From Amaurobius ferox (Eukaryota; Arthropoda; Arachnida; Araneae; Amaurobiidae), in the NCBI GenBank assembly GCA_951213105.1, contig OX578152.1, positions 96,346,568 through 96,410,567 of the forward strand: 64,000 bases of DNA, in the 5' to 3' direction. A program made the translations under genes and the position numbers. The notes under the pieces are model-generated. The model saw only the letters and a program-made list of their open reading frames with translations, ran no database searches and was not told where the DNA came from. Below, piece after piece: positions 12,670-24,505 of this stretch (the stretch's first letter is position 1; the number at the start of each line of letters is the position of its first letter).

Positions 12670-13480
12670 ATAAATTCCAGGAATTGGGTGTAAAAGTGTA
12701 TTATGCAGTTTACCGTTCTTGAAATTAAAAGGTACAGTTTTATTTATAAATTTGTTTATGGTCAAACGATATAGCTTTGTTTATATATTACTTCTAATAT
12801 CATGCATAGTATACTATCTATTACGTTAGGCATAACGAAATATATTTTAGAATACGTATTATATATTTCATTAGTAAAATGAACTATGATGATTTCGTTT
12901 ACAAAATATTTTGCCATGCTTATATTTATCAACTTTGCAAATATGTCTTCTATGAAAATACATAGAGTTGACATTTTTTTTTTCTTTTTGTTTCTAGTAA
13001 ATGCATAAAACCTGTTTCTGAGATTACAAAACTTATGATTTCACCAAATAGGAAATGTATTAAAAGTACAAATTCTATGAGTTTTTTTATTTAGAAAAGC
13101 CATCTAGTTGAAGCACTCGGATTGGTTAATGTGTTTTGAATTTTTAATCATTTGGGTGCTTTTATTAGTACATTTTTTACAAATTAATAGATTCTGGATT
13201 TATATAGATCGATGATTTATAGATCAAGAAAAATGTATTGTATACAATAAAATGTATTGTTTGTAATGTATTCTATACTTTTAAAAATATCTGCATGCTT
13301 ATACAACAAAATTAATCAAAGGAATTGTTACTTTATTATTAGTTTGTATTTCATTAATCACAGACAATTCCTTTTTTTTTTTTTTTTGCACAAAGTTGTC
13401 TAATTTGGATGTTATAATGTATAATGGTTTCAGTATACGCATATTACCAACTGTTACTAAAATATTGGTCAAATTTCCCC
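12670..13480. other. No gene seen
   Basis: A+T-rich; includes poly-T near 13371-13387. No coding support. Confidence 0.35.
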
Positions 13481-13504
13481 AGGGGGTGCTGGAACACCCG
13501 AGCA

Positions 13505-13540
13505 CCCCCCCCCCCCCCCCCGGCAGTCGGCGCCTATGTG

Positions 13541-13572
<32 letters not shown>
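13505..13572. repeat. Poly-C tract and (TA)n microsatellite
   Basis: A C-run of about 16 at 13506-13521 is followed by CGGCAGTCGGCGCCTATG and a TA run at about 13543-13571. The GGCGCC-containing junction resembles the edge of a truncated DNA transposon, but no partner end was found. Confidence 0.7.
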
Positions 13573-13573
<1 letters not shown>

Positions 13574-13626
13574 CATACATATAAGCAAACTATGAGTTGA
13601 AAAACAAATACATGTTTTTTTTACTT

Positions 13627-13676
13627 TTAAGTATCAACATTTGCTCACTTTAAAGTGAGCAAATGTTGATACTTAA
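13627..13676. repeat. Perfect 50 bp palindrome
   Basis: The two 25-base arms (13627-13651 and 13652-13676) are exact reverse complements with no spacer; the centre is CACTTT|AAAGTG. The right arm motif GTTGATACTTAAT recurs directly at about 13695-13707. It could extrude as a cruciform. No transposon ends are visible around it. Confidence 0.95.
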
Positions 13677-13716
13677 TAATAATACTTACTTATTGTTGAT
13701 ACTTAATGTAATACTT

Positions 13717-13738
13717 ATGCATTTAAATTTAAATGCAT
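13717..13738. repeat. Perfect 22 bp A+T palindrome
   Basis: ATGCATTTAAA and its mirror complement TTTAAATGCAT meet at the centre. It lies 40 bp downstream of the 50 bp palindrome. Confidence 0.95.
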
Positions 13739-14528
13739 TTTAGAACTCTAGTTAATTTTAAACATGTTAACTAAGTATTTTCCCTGTTTAAGGGCTACCA
13801 GTTGGAGAATTCTACATTAGAGTGAATGAAAGGCGGTGTAATATAATATCAGTTTACTATTCTATTACAAAAAGAATATTGACAAGAGTAATTCATAAGA
13901 TTAATTTTGGATAATATTTGGTTCGATCATAAATATGACAACTTAAGTTTTATATTATTCATGTTTTAGCTTATTCACTGCATAAGGAGTAACTTTTAAC
14001 TGGTACAATCTTAGTCTCTATTTACTAGATTTCCATTAACATGTTGCTATTGCAGAACCAATCTACCATGTAAATTAAGGTTTAGATATCCTATGTTCGC
14101 AGGGTTGGCAGGTTTTTGACGCATGACTGTTTTATCCAGTTTCATCCATGGTTTTAACCATTACGTCAAAAACTGTCAAGTGAGAACGAAACAAACAATA
14201 TTGACAATCAAAATCCTGTCACCCTCAATCAGTACCGTAACTAGTTTTCATGTACCCTGTGCAAGGTTTTACTTTCGGGTCCCTTGTATTTTTAAGGGGG
14301 AGGGGAGAATTAATAAAACAAATACAATAAAACAATATATAATAATTGAAAGAGAGCAACTCTATTTGTAAATTGCATATTTAATTGATTTGAATAAATT
14401 TGTTATTTTTATTATATTGGTAAAAAAAAATGGATATCCCCTTGGAAATAAATTTTTGGAAGAAAAAATCTTTTTGCCACCTAAAATGTAGGCCTATATA
14501 CTATAAAGAGATACAGCAACACTGACCG

Positions 14529-15020
14529 ATGCTTGCCACATTTGGAAGTCTTATGAAAGAAGATTCCCTGCAACCACACATTAAAATTGTCCAGAAAAGT
14601 CTAGAACAGACATTAATGCCAATCCATTTCCTCGCTTACATCATGCATCCAAAATATATGGGTAAAGACTTAACAGATGGCCAAATGGAAACTGCTCGTT
14701 TTTATAGTACAGAAAAATTTGAAGGCTATTTACCACTTCTGAAGTCCAAGAAAGCCTATTCCCAACATCTTACTTCAGTACAAGTACAAAACTCACCAAT
14801 TCGATAAAGTGGTGGAAAGGTATTTCGAAGTGTGAAAGTTTTTAAGATGAAAACAGTGGAGCTTTTAAATTATCTTAACTAGCAATAATGCTGATATCCC
14901 AACCTGCTAGTTCGGCTTCTATAGAAAGAATATTTTCAAATTTTGAAATCACCCATCCTAAACTGCAAAATCGTTTAGGACCAAGAGAAAAGTTCTAAAC
15001 TCGTTATGTGTTATCGAATG
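14529..15020 (+). pseudogene. hAT transposase C-terminal part, broken
   Basis: The first frame (14529-14807) reads through MPIHFLAYIMHP and LTDGQMETARFYSTEKFEG. After frame changes and stops, the conserved C-terminal dimerisation motif follows: LAIMLISQPASSASIERIFS at about 14884-14943, then THPKLQNRLGPREK. This segment (usually written A.S.A..ER.FS) is the hallmark of hAT transposases, which cut and paste DNA with 8 bp TSDs. The minus-strand copy at 30350-30742 has the same order of motifs. The catalytic N-terminal two thirds is missing. Degenerate and not functional. Confidence 0.75.
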
Positions 15021-15261
15021 CTAAATGGGTGTAAGGAACCCGGATATTAAAAACAAATTGTGCTATCTCTAAAATGTTAAAATAATAAAACTTCAGAAAA
15101 GTTATAAATATTGATTTTAATTTAAAAGAAAATCAGAATACCTTGAGATTTAAATTCAAATAAATGAAAAATTATTTTTAATTGTTGCTAATATTTCAAT
15201 ATTTTAAAGGTATTTATGTACTTGTATTGTTGTAAGGATAATATTTTAAAATTACTTACAT

Positions 15262-16350
15262 TTTTACTTTCCCTGCAATACATGGTAATGTATAGGGAAA
15301 GTATTGGAATCGTGCCGAAAATCACAATTCGAGTTTTCGACAGATCTACATGTTTCGAGACCTCTAGAATACGAAAAAACTATTTTTAGCGTGACATCTG
15401 TGTGTGTGTGTCTGTGCAATGTATGTATCCGCTCTAACTCAAAAACTTATGGACCGAATTTCATAAAATTTGGCAGGTAAGTCACTTGTGTATGACCCTG
15501 GTGCTGATTAGTTTCGGGTACGATTCGTAAAAACAGAACCCGCCTTTTTTTGCGAAATGGGGTGTATCAAATTCCATGTATCCACTCTAGCTAAAATACT
15601 AATTGACCAAATTTCACAAAATTTGGTAGAAAGTTACTTGTACGATACTCTGGTGCTGATTAGATTTTGGCATTAATCGGACAAGAACAACCTGCCTTAT
15701 TTTACGAAATGGCCCGCAAAAATGTCATGTATCCTCTCTAGCTAAAATATTAATTGACCAAATTTCACAAAATTTGGTAGATAAGTTATTTGTAGGATAC
15801 TCTGGTGCTGATTAGATTTTGGTATTATTTGGAAAAGAATAACCTGCCTTATTTTACAAAATGGCCCGTAAAAATGTCATGTATCCACTCTAGCTAAAAT
15901 ACTAATTGACCAAATTTCACAAAATTTGGTAAATAAGTTATTTGTGGGATACTCTGGTGCTGATTAGATTTTGGTATTATTTGGAAAAGAATAACCTGCC
16001 TTTTTTTACGAAATGGCCCTCAAAAATTGCCAAAATCTAAAAAAGCTACGTATGTTCAAATATATCAATTAAATGTTTGTTTTATATGTAATTTTTGATG
16101 AGGACAAGAATAAGAACAACTCTATTACTCTAGGACTAACCGTTCTCGAGATATTTGAAATTTTTCGCATTTAGTTTTGCCACTTTTAGAAAAATGTCCA
16201 ATTACCAAATAAAAACAGAAATTGAATTAAAAATGCAAATTTAGTGTTATTTTGTGCAATTAAACTCAATTCAATGAATTATTAAAGAAATAAAGAAAAA
16301 AAAATGAATTTGAGTCTGCAGAGAAAGTCATGTGCTGCCCACATCAGATT
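15262..16350 (+). mobile_element. Hairpin-ended, HINE/Helentron-like element (type B)
   Basis: The 5' end has a strong stem: TACTTTCCCT ... AGGGAAAGTA (15265-15304) with an inner ATACAT/ATGTAT stem. The 3' end has a small stem ATGTG-CTGCC-CACAT (about 16330-16344) followed by CAGA and a T-run. Between them are four ~152 bp tandem units, then a unique region. There are no TIRs and no TSD. It sits within a T-run of the hAT element; the empty site is preserved in the other hAT copy near 29000-29020. This layout resembles Helentron-associated elements (HINE/DINE-1 type). The family assignment is inference; the structure is seen. Confidence 0.6.
15425..16030 (+). repeat. Four tandem units of ~152 bp
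   Basis: Units start at about 15425, 15578, 15729 and 15881, each opening with GTATCC(A/G/T)CTCTA. Each contains TTGACCAAATTTCACAAAAT, CTCTGGTGCTGATTAGATTT and TTACGAAATGGCCC. The first unit is the most diverged. This is the internal satellite of the hairpin element. Confidence 0.9.
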
Positions 16351-16902
16351 TTTTTTTTATATAATAATATTCAAATTTATATGGGTGATCAATTTTATGA
16401 TTGACATGGTGATTTTATTTTTTTTTAAATCAAATTCCCCTTTTGTTCGCAGCTTTTGGATTTTTGACGGTTTTATCCGGCTAAAACACGGATTAAACCA
16501 ATGTCACGTCAAAAACCCAACACTGCGTTGTTAAACCAGAAGATACATTATAAAAACATTGATGCCTCAATTAAAAATTTGTGATCATTTTATCTAGACT
16601 ATCTCATATGCTATCCATCTGATTTTCTTGAAAATTGGGTGTCATGTCATGTATTACCGTTGATTTGATTTTGATACAAATTGGATAAATAGAACAGATG
16701 ACTTTTTATATTATGTTAAAAATGGAACAAGTAAATATAAAAACTTCATTTTGGGGTAAAAGCTTTTATTCATAACTCATCATGCACAGCTTCAATGGAG
16801 GAAAATCATAAGAAATAACTGCAAACTATTACATAGACCTCAATTTATACAGTTAAATTAGAAAATTAAGTGTTTATATAAAAAATATGCAATAATAATT
16901 AA

Positions 16903-16935
<33 letters not shown>

Positions 16936-19365
16936 CAGGCACTAGGGTATACGAGAAAGTTCTTAAACGACTTTTATTTCAGCAACCATTAGATGCAGAT
17001 ATATTTTTTTAATTACAAAAATGTTTCAAATCATGTTGCATTTTATCATATACTAGCAGCATACCCGTTCTTCGTATGGAGTATATAATATAAAAAAACT
17101 TATAATTCGCAATCATGTGCAAATTCTGTTAAAATATTAAATTTATTGCTCATAAAGAGAAGTTTAAGAATATCTGTTTTCACTATGCAAAATTATCTTC
17201 CGGGCAGATCTGAAGAACAAAAATCCTGGCCCCTTTTGTAGGCAAATTTACAAAAAAAAAAGCAATTGAATCAATATATGCAACCCCGTACTACTTATAT
17301 TGTCACAGATTAGAAAATATGCCAGTGTGTTAGTAGAAGCTTACCCGTATTTTAATATGAGTCTCAAAAATATTTGCCAAAATAAAAGAGATGACGTAAT
17401 AAATTGAAAGTATTAAAAATCCCCGTAATCTTAATGCTAGAAGGTCGTAATTGATTCCAATATATGCCAATATATATCAAAATATACCTATACTAATTAT
17501 ATTCTCGTAGATTAGAAGATATACCCATGCATTTGTAGAAGATTACTCGTACAACGTACTATATATGAGTTTCAACAATTTTCGTCATAATAAAACAATG
17601 GCATAATAATTTAAAAATATCAATAATCCCTGAATCAACAGTCCCCGAAAATATCAATAATAATGATGTTTAAACCTGAAGACCGTAATTGATATTATCC
17701 AGTCAAAAATGCAATGTCAATGAGATTTATGTTATATACATATTTTTATTATTCAAATCGGAAAAGATTTAATAAAAATCGTATGCCACATAACACATTG
17801 GATCCGTTGCTAAGCGACATGATATCATTTGCATCGGAAATCATATCGTCTAAATAATACTATCTCTATGGAACGTTTGGCGACATTTTCGTCAGTTTAG
17901 CGATATTTTAAAAAATTGCCAAATTTATCGCCAAGTGGGACTGTAGAACTGACATTCCCACATGGCGACAAATTGACAAAATATCCTCACAATACTATCC
18001 CCTAACAAATCACAATTAATTACATTTATTAAGCGTGATTTTATCAATTCCATGACATTTTTATGGATTTACAAATATTTTTATTAATTTGGTGATATTA
18101 AAAAAATTCGTTAAATGTGTTACTAAGTAGGATGGATGGACTGACCGACAAATGTTACAGAAACATCATTTCTGTACTCTATTCTAAAAAAACAAATTTA
18201 ATTTCATTGATTTGGGTCATTTTTATCAATTTGGAGACATTTCCGCTAATTTGGTAAAGTTTAAGAAAAGTTACCAAGTTATTTAGAGATATTCCGCTAA
18301 ATTCGTAGCTTAAATTTGCAGATCTGAAGAATAAAATATCCATATCCTGTTTGTATATACTAAATGAAAACACTAAAATTGTATTAGAAGATACATACAC
18401 CCGTTCTACTCTTTTTCTGCTTCAACAATCGGCTAAATGAATTTATTGGGTAAACACAATATATGAGTTTATTAGCTAAACACAATATATGAGCTTGAAA
18501 CCTCTTTGCTAAAATAAATGAAAGTGATGTACGCAGTCCGCAATTTATATAATTAAAAGAACAATCAAACCGTTCATTTATAAAATATATTTTTACATCC
18601 ATTTATTTATTATTCAAATAGAAAAAATAATAATAAATATTAACACATTTAATTTCATTCCGTTGCCAAGCAACATGATATAAGATAGAATCTTCCTCGT
18701 AACATGCGAAATTAAATAGCCATTTTGATTTCTTTATACTTTTCATCCTTGAGTAAAAGCTTGTGAAAGAGAAACCATGGAGGTAGATTTTTCCATTTAA
18801 ATTCATGTTTTGCTATAGTGACTAATTAATGCAAAAATCCTGCACCAAACTCGGAAATAAAGTTTTATTTCATTTTGACGTTTTAAACAAACGATTTTCA
18901 TCCTTTCTGTTTGGATAAACCATGGAGTTGGAGAGTAGAACTCCTAGGAAAAAGTTCCGTTTTTCATTAATATCTCGACAACCCCTAGTTTTAGAAACTC
19001 GAAACTTAGACTAAATTTATGGGGGTATATTTCAAGGCTATCCACAAAATTTCATTAAATTCGGTTTAGCCATTTTCCCGTGATGATGAGACAAACGAAA
19101 ATTTCATTTTTTACTAATATCTCGAGAACCACTGCTCGTAGAAACTCAAAACACAGACTAAATTTTAAGTGGGGCTATTTCTAGACTACCCACAAAATTT
19201 CATCAAATTCGGTTCAACCGTTCTCCCGTGATGATGGGACAAACAGAGACAGACAGATTTTCAATTTTATTTATATAGATAACAGTTTTAGATCAAAAAT
19301 ACATTTTCCTAAAATAAAGGTCATTGCGGAAATTATGGTCGTTAAAGAACTTTCTTGGACATCCA
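16936..19365. mobile_element. Small TIR element (MITE) split by a Helitron
   Basis: The left side, GAGAAAGTTCTTAAACGAC at 16953-16971, is mirrored by GTCGTTAAAGAACTTTCTTGG at about 19339-19359. Outer ends read CAGG... and (inverted) CTGGATGTCC, next to TA. Without the Helitron (17053-19279) the element is only about 200 bp. Likely a Tc1/mariner-type MITE. Confidence 0.55.
17053..19279 (-). mobile_element. Non-autonomous Helitron, 2.2 kb, both ends
   Basis: On the minus strand the 5' end is TCTATATAAATAAAATTGAA (19279) and the 3' end is ...CGAAGAACGGGTATGCTGCTAG (17053), with a short CC(A/G)TA/ACGGG-type stem just before the CTAG. The flanking bases are A (17052) and T (19280), exactly as expected for insertion between A and T. 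The inside is made of diverged ~175 bp units (AGATTAGAAGATATACCCATG...CAATAATCCC). There is no Rep/helicase coding sequence. Helitrons move by rolling-circle transposition; this copy would depend on an autonomous partner. Confidence 0.8.
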
Positions 19366-19372
19366 GTATAAT

Positions 19373-21372
19373 ATATATATATAATTAAACTAATAGAACA
19401 ACAATTAAACCGGAAGAGATACTGCAATGCACATAAGACCAATTATATAAAATCATTATAAAATATTATTATAAAGCAATAAAAGCATATTGGTTCAAAA
19501 TATTTTACAAAATAATTTTTAATTTATAAAATGATTTACTGTACTACAAATAGTATTATAATATTTCACACATTGATGCATTACACTTGGTAATTGAACC
19601 TGCAATCATAATATTGGAATGTACCGAATCAGTGTGTTAACAAATTTAAAACATTTAAATATCAAATATGTGGCAAAGTCTGTTACTGTTTTCATCTCTT
19701 TATAATTCACAAATGGTATTATTTCATAAACATATTTAGAATCCATTGAATTATTATTTATGTAGTAGGGTCTATTAAAAATTATCTTAACACATTATCT
19801 TAAATCAATAAACAAAAAACTGCATTCAAATCCAACTATTATTTACAAAGTTACGAACAGGTGAAGATCCAACAAATATTTTTCCAGCAAAATCATAAAC
19901 ATGGACCAGCTGTAACTCACAGTTGATAAATAGCTGTTTTAGTTCAGTGCACTGAGTAAACATTATATTTTAGCAACCCCATGTTTATTACAATTTAGCA
20001 GTAAAAATTTTAACTGTGACTTCTTTTGAAAATGCTTGTTTACCTTTGACAATATTTGTTTGTTTACCTTGCATCTGTTTACCTTCTTTTCGTTTACTTC
20101 GAATAATAAAAATACTTTGAAGAACTAAAAGTTGCATTTTCATAGTTTTATTTATTATTTATTTTTATAGGTTTAAAGAACTTTTCTATTAGCAATGCAT
20201 ATGATAAGCAAGCATTATCATAAACAGAAATCTCCTCTTTTTAAAAAAAAGTGACTATAAACAAATAAAGCTCACAAGTAATGGTCAGCTTCAATTGATA
20301 CATCAAACTAATTAGATGTAATTTCCAAAGGAATGTTTGGGTACTCCACAAAAATTGAATTGGCTTGTAAAATGTGTGGAAAAATATTTGGATCAACATT
20401 TTCCAGTCCTTGTGGAAATAATTCAAAAATGCTTCAATGCAAATAAAAGACTCATGAAAACATTTTTAAAAATTGCAATAGGTCATGCAGCTTTGGAAGT
20501 AGCCTTGGAATGCAAACCATAAATGAGAAAACATGTTATAATTGTCTAAACAGCCTTTTTAAAGAAAAGAAAAACTTGAAACTGGATGTACTTCTAATTG
20601 CTCGGAATATTATGAGCGAAAAGCACAACGAACTAACAAAAGATGCAATTCTCTTTCATGAAAAATGTAAATAATAATAATAATAATAATAATGATTTTA
20701 CAAGCAGCAGTTACATTCAGATTCATTGTAGCTAAAAACATGCAGTAATGGACCAAATATCCAGAAAAAATGTAAAAAAATTTTTTTTGTGTGTGTGTGT
20801 GTGTTTTCAATGGAAATTGCTAATTTCCTTTAATATAAACAATATTAAAAACAAAATACTTCATTTTTTAAATACATATACTAGTGGTTTTATGATATAA
20901 AACAAATACAGAACCTTAAAAATCTGGATGTTTTTCAAATTTTTTAGTTATTTTAACAATTAGACTACAAAGTCGTGGATTTAAAACAATAGAGTAAGAT
21001 TATTTATATTGAATTATATTTTATACAGTTTTAAGTTATAAAATAAATATAATTTATAAATTATAAAATATATAAAGGTCTATATAAATTATAAAATATA
21101 TAAAGGTCTAGTGCATTTAGCGTAGTATAGAGATATTAGACAACAATGCCAAATCAAAGTAATACCTTGTTAGTGGCCGTTTTGGCTATGGATTAGGAAT
21201 CTGGAAAGCTAGCGGTCCAGAGGATTTCAGATAATTGGTCCACTGTATTTACTTAAATGTATTGTAAGTGTGATCAAATGAATCATGAATATTTACTATA
21301 GAAGTATCACTCCCACTACAAGCAAATTCTGTTACTGCCTGCTTATATTGAAGGCTTGGTTTTGCCACTGGC
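19373..21372. other. No gene seen; simple repeats
   Basis: It includes a (TAA)n run near 20671-20693, a (TG)n run near 20789-20804 and a 26-28 bp tandem repeat (AAATTATAAAATATATAAAGGTCTA) at about 21057-21110. Short frames around 20337-20520 have a C..C pair (CKMCGKIF) but no continuing zinc-finger pattern, so I do not call a gene. Confidence 0.4.
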
Positions 21373-22985
21373 TCAACACTGATGCGTCTCTTTTTTGTTG
21401 AAAAAAAATCTTGATTGGCACTCAATTTTCTGTAATTCTATTCTTTTATTAGTTGTTTCAGTTTGAACTTGACCCTTATTTCTTTCACTAATTATAGAAA
21501 TTATATCGTCCAGACGTTTACAAATTTTTTTTTCAGTTTCATTATTCATAGGTACAGTATTTACCAACTGAGTAATATGGTTTAATTTTGTTTGTAGGTC
21601 TGGCTTTGTGGAAATTGTATTTACATTAAGGAGATCCTTAAAACTCTCACTTTCCACTATTTCATCAACAACAACTTTCTCGGGTTTTTTTTCTGACAGA
21701 AAACTATGTACAGCATGTATATGTTTGCACATGTTTATTTTTATTGTTGCATCAATACATGTACATACATATTCATGAATACAAATTTTACAAAAGTTAC
21801 ATTTTATATCACACTGCTGTGGGCAAACTGATTGTGCTCTCTGAATTTTGTAGGTGAGAGAGCTCATTTCTTCTGATCTCACCTCCCAATTAAATTTATC
21901 AAGTTCTTTAATGTTAGTAGGAAGTATATTAGCACTTCTTTTGTGCCGAGCATGGATTTCTGTAACTTTTGTGCTTTTAGAACCCTTAATCAATCTAGTA
22001 AATCTGCTAAAAGTTTTGTCTTTTACGAGTTTCATCAAGTGTGAAATGCAGGTATCCAGCCTTTTGCATTTCTTTCCTTTCATATATACATGTTTTAAAA
22101 CTTTATGAAGTGCTTCTAAATACATGTTGGTATTGATACCTACATTTAAACGGTAAGAAAAGGCCCAAAGTGCATACCTTTCAGCGTAAGTGCTTAAAAA
22201 GTACTTATGGAAGGCTTTGGTATCATCATCCTCGAACAGCTCGTTTAAGAAACATTTTAAAAGTTTATGAAATTTGTCAACATCTGTTTCCTCTAAAAGA
22301 GTTCTTGCAAATTTATAAACAGCGATTTTTTTCTCTCTCATGTGAATTTTATTCAAAGCTTGACGCCAATTTTTATCAATGTGCCATGTACATAAGAGTT
22401 GTTTTTTTGGGTCACCCATTACTTTTCTCCAGGCATTAATATAAGCTGGGGCATCATCAGTCATAAATAAATCAGGCTTTATAAGTGATGTTTTCTCTTG
22501 CACTTTCCTGAAAAAAATCTCCATTTGTACACTGTCTACCCTGTTTGATAAACAGAAAGCAGCTGGAAAACCAGATCCAAATTCATCTACAACAACAGTT
22601 GTTAGTTGAAAATCATAACTATTTGTGCCATGTGTGGAGTCAATGCATATTTTATCATGGCCAAATTTGCATAGCATTTCTCTCTGTGCAGGCGTCATTA
22701 GTATAAGACAAAAGTCTTGTAATTCCAAGAAATCTTCTGCTTCACCTTGTGGTTTAAAAAAAATTACATGTGAGCTTTCCCCTTTTTCTCTCATTTTGCT
22801 TACCCACAATTGCACACTTGTAGCATCATTTGCATGAAATTGCTCAGGCTTAAACAAACTGTGGGCATTTCCAATATTGTGCAAATCCTGCATCGTCAGC
22901 AAATGGACTCTTTCAATATTTTCAGTCAAAGAATTCCTGACATCATCCAAGCACTTTTCTAAGGTGATACCTTTAGAGATTTTCA
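21373..22985 (-). CDS. MULE-type transposase-like gene, exon 2
   Basis: Minus-strand exon of 1613 nt with an unbroken frame to a TGA at 21373-21375. It starts after a strong acceptor (poly-T, then CAG, at 22986-22988) and joins in phase to exon 1 (26412-26970), giving a predicted 723-residue protein. The exon encodes a MULE/MuDR-type DDE nuclease core: KICIDSTHGTN (first Asp), DLFMTDDAPAYINAW (second Asp), TNMYLEALHKVLK (likely catalytic Glu). It also encodes a SWIM-type zinc finger, CTCIDATIKINMCKHIHAVH. Such proteins are Mutator-like transposases or genes derived from them. Domain order (C2H2 fingers, MULE, SWIM) fits the family. No MULE inverted repeats were recognised at both sides, and the frame is intact although the intron holds another transposon. 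That leaves two options: a recent autonomous copy or a retained, domesticated gene. Expression is not shown. Confidence 0.8.
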
Positions 22986-23181
22986 CTGAAAAAAAAAAGA
23001 TTCAGAATGTTAAAATTTTTAATGCTAATATTATTCTTCATATAAGTTCTTAAAATTATTGTAAACAAACATTCCTCAGACATGGGACCTACTCAGGCAG
23101 GCAGAGCTTATCAATAAAACTGAGTGAGAGGGTGGGCTCAATCTTTCTAGACAAAAAAATATATATACATATACATATATA

Positions 23182-24505
23182 CGAGGCATGTTTTTTAAGT
23201 AAGTACCGTTTTGGAATTAAAAAAAGACGTGCAAAGATATCGCAATAATTTTATTTCTACATGAAAGCCTGTACCTTAATCTACTTTTCTACATAATTTC
23301 CGTGAATATTGAAGCACTTGTCATAACGTGGCACCAGTTTTTGAATACCCTCCTCATAAAATTCTGCCGCCTGACTTGTTAACCACTGTATCACAACTGT
23401 TTTGACTTCGTTATCGTCTTGAAGACGCTGACCACCCAGGTGTTTCTTCAAGTGCAGGAACAAATGGTAGTCGCTGGGCGCCAGATCAGGGCTGTATGGA
23501 GGATGATCTAGAGTTTCCCATTTAAAAGATTTGACGAGATCTTTGGTCCGATTAGCCACATGTGGACGGGCATTGTCATGCAGCAAAACGATACCCTTAC
23601 TCAACTTGCCACGTCTTTTGTTCTGGATTGCACGACGCAGATTGTTCAATGTCTCACAATAAGACGCTGCATTGATTGTCTCATTACGAGGCAGAAACTC
23701 CACTAGCAATACTCCTTTTTTGTCCCAAAAAACTGTGCACATGATTTTCCGGGCAGAAATTGTTTGCTTAAACTTCACTCTTTTGGGTGATGATGAATGT
23801 CGCCATTCCATGGATTGTTATTTTGATTCTGGTGTGACGTAGGCCACCCATGTTTCGTCACCAGTAACAATTTGCTCTAAAAAATCTTCACCTTCATTGT
23901 GGTACCGCTCAAGGAAAGTCAATGCACTGCCTAAACGTTGGGTTTTGTGCAAATCCGTCAACATTTTTGGAACCCAACGTGAACACAATTTCCGGTAATT
24001 CAAGTTCTCGGTCACAATGCGATACAAAACACTACGAGAATATTGAGGAAACCAGTCGCACATTGATGAAATTGTAAAGCGTCTGTTTTCTCTCACCTTT
24101 TCTTCCACTTTCTGCACCAAATCTTCATTAAAGACCGAAGGACGCCCACTCCGTTCTTCATCATGCACATTTGTGCGGCCATCTTTAAATGCTCTCACCC
24201 ATTTCCTTACCATTCCATCACTCATAATGTTTTGTCCGTAAACTTCACAGATCTCACGATGAATATCGATCGGTTTTACGCCTTTAGCACTAAGAAATCG
24301 TATAACAGCCCGTACTTCACAATCGGCGGGACTCACGATTGTCGGAGGCATCTTAAACACTCAGTAAACAACGTATACAATGAAGAATCAGACTGTAATG
24401 GCGTCAGTGCGTAGACAAGAGATGTAGGTAACCAGCGCGGAACGCCGACCGTAGCGCTGCGGCGGCGGAATCGCAAAACGGTACTTACATAAAAAACATG
24501 CCTCG
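23182..24505 (-). mobile_element. mariner transposon, complete, 1.32 kb
   Basis: The inverted ends start CGAGGCATGTTTTTTA on both sides (32 bp, about one mismatch, ending GTAAGTACCGTTTTG). A TA dinucleotide flanks each end (23180-23181 and 24506-24507). It carries one transposase frame on the minus strand. Length and structure are standard for mariner. The near-identical TIRs suggest fairly recent arrival within the intron. Confidence 0.93.
23281..24360 (-). pseudogene. mariner transposase with one internal stop
   Basis: The frame runs from 24360 (the second Met, MPPTIVSP, at 24351 is a likely start too) to a stop at 23281-23283. It is interrupted only by TAA at 23818-23820, probably a CAA-to-TAA change. 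The N-terminal helix-turn-helix region ends in VRKWVRAFKDGRTNVHDEER and SGRPS. The catalytic triad is D,D34D: VTGDETW, LLHDNARPH and SPDLAPSDYHLF with 34 residues between the last two Asp. These residues drive TA-targeted cut-and-paste. About 359 codons including the stop, full length for the family. Both halves are otherwise uninterrupted. Confidence 0.92.

Larger units (their letters stand above)
14100..16525 (+). mobile_element. hAT-family element, decayed, with nested hairpin element
   Basis: The left end reads CAGGGTTGGCAGGTTTTTGACG. The right end, inverted, reads CAGTGTTGGGTTTTTGACG, followed by ATTGGTTTAATCCG and GGATAAAACCGTC. A truncated inverted copy of the right half lies at 28838-30753. 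Inside are transposase remnants (14529-15020) and a separate insertion at about 15262-16350. The 8 bp flanks do not match, so the two ends may not come from one insertion event. Confidence 0.65.

Noticed and set aside
15425..16030. CRISPR array
   Set aside because: The ~152 bp units are repeated whole with no short repeat/spacer alternation, in a eukaryotic transposon context.
14092..16533. 8 bp TSD for the hAT element at 14.1-16.5 kb
   Set aside because: Flanks TATGTTCG and CGTTGTTA do not match, so no TSD is claimed.
20337..20520. Zinc-finger exon (CKMCGKIF)
   Set aside because: Only one C..C pair; no paired histidines and no splice-consistent continuation.
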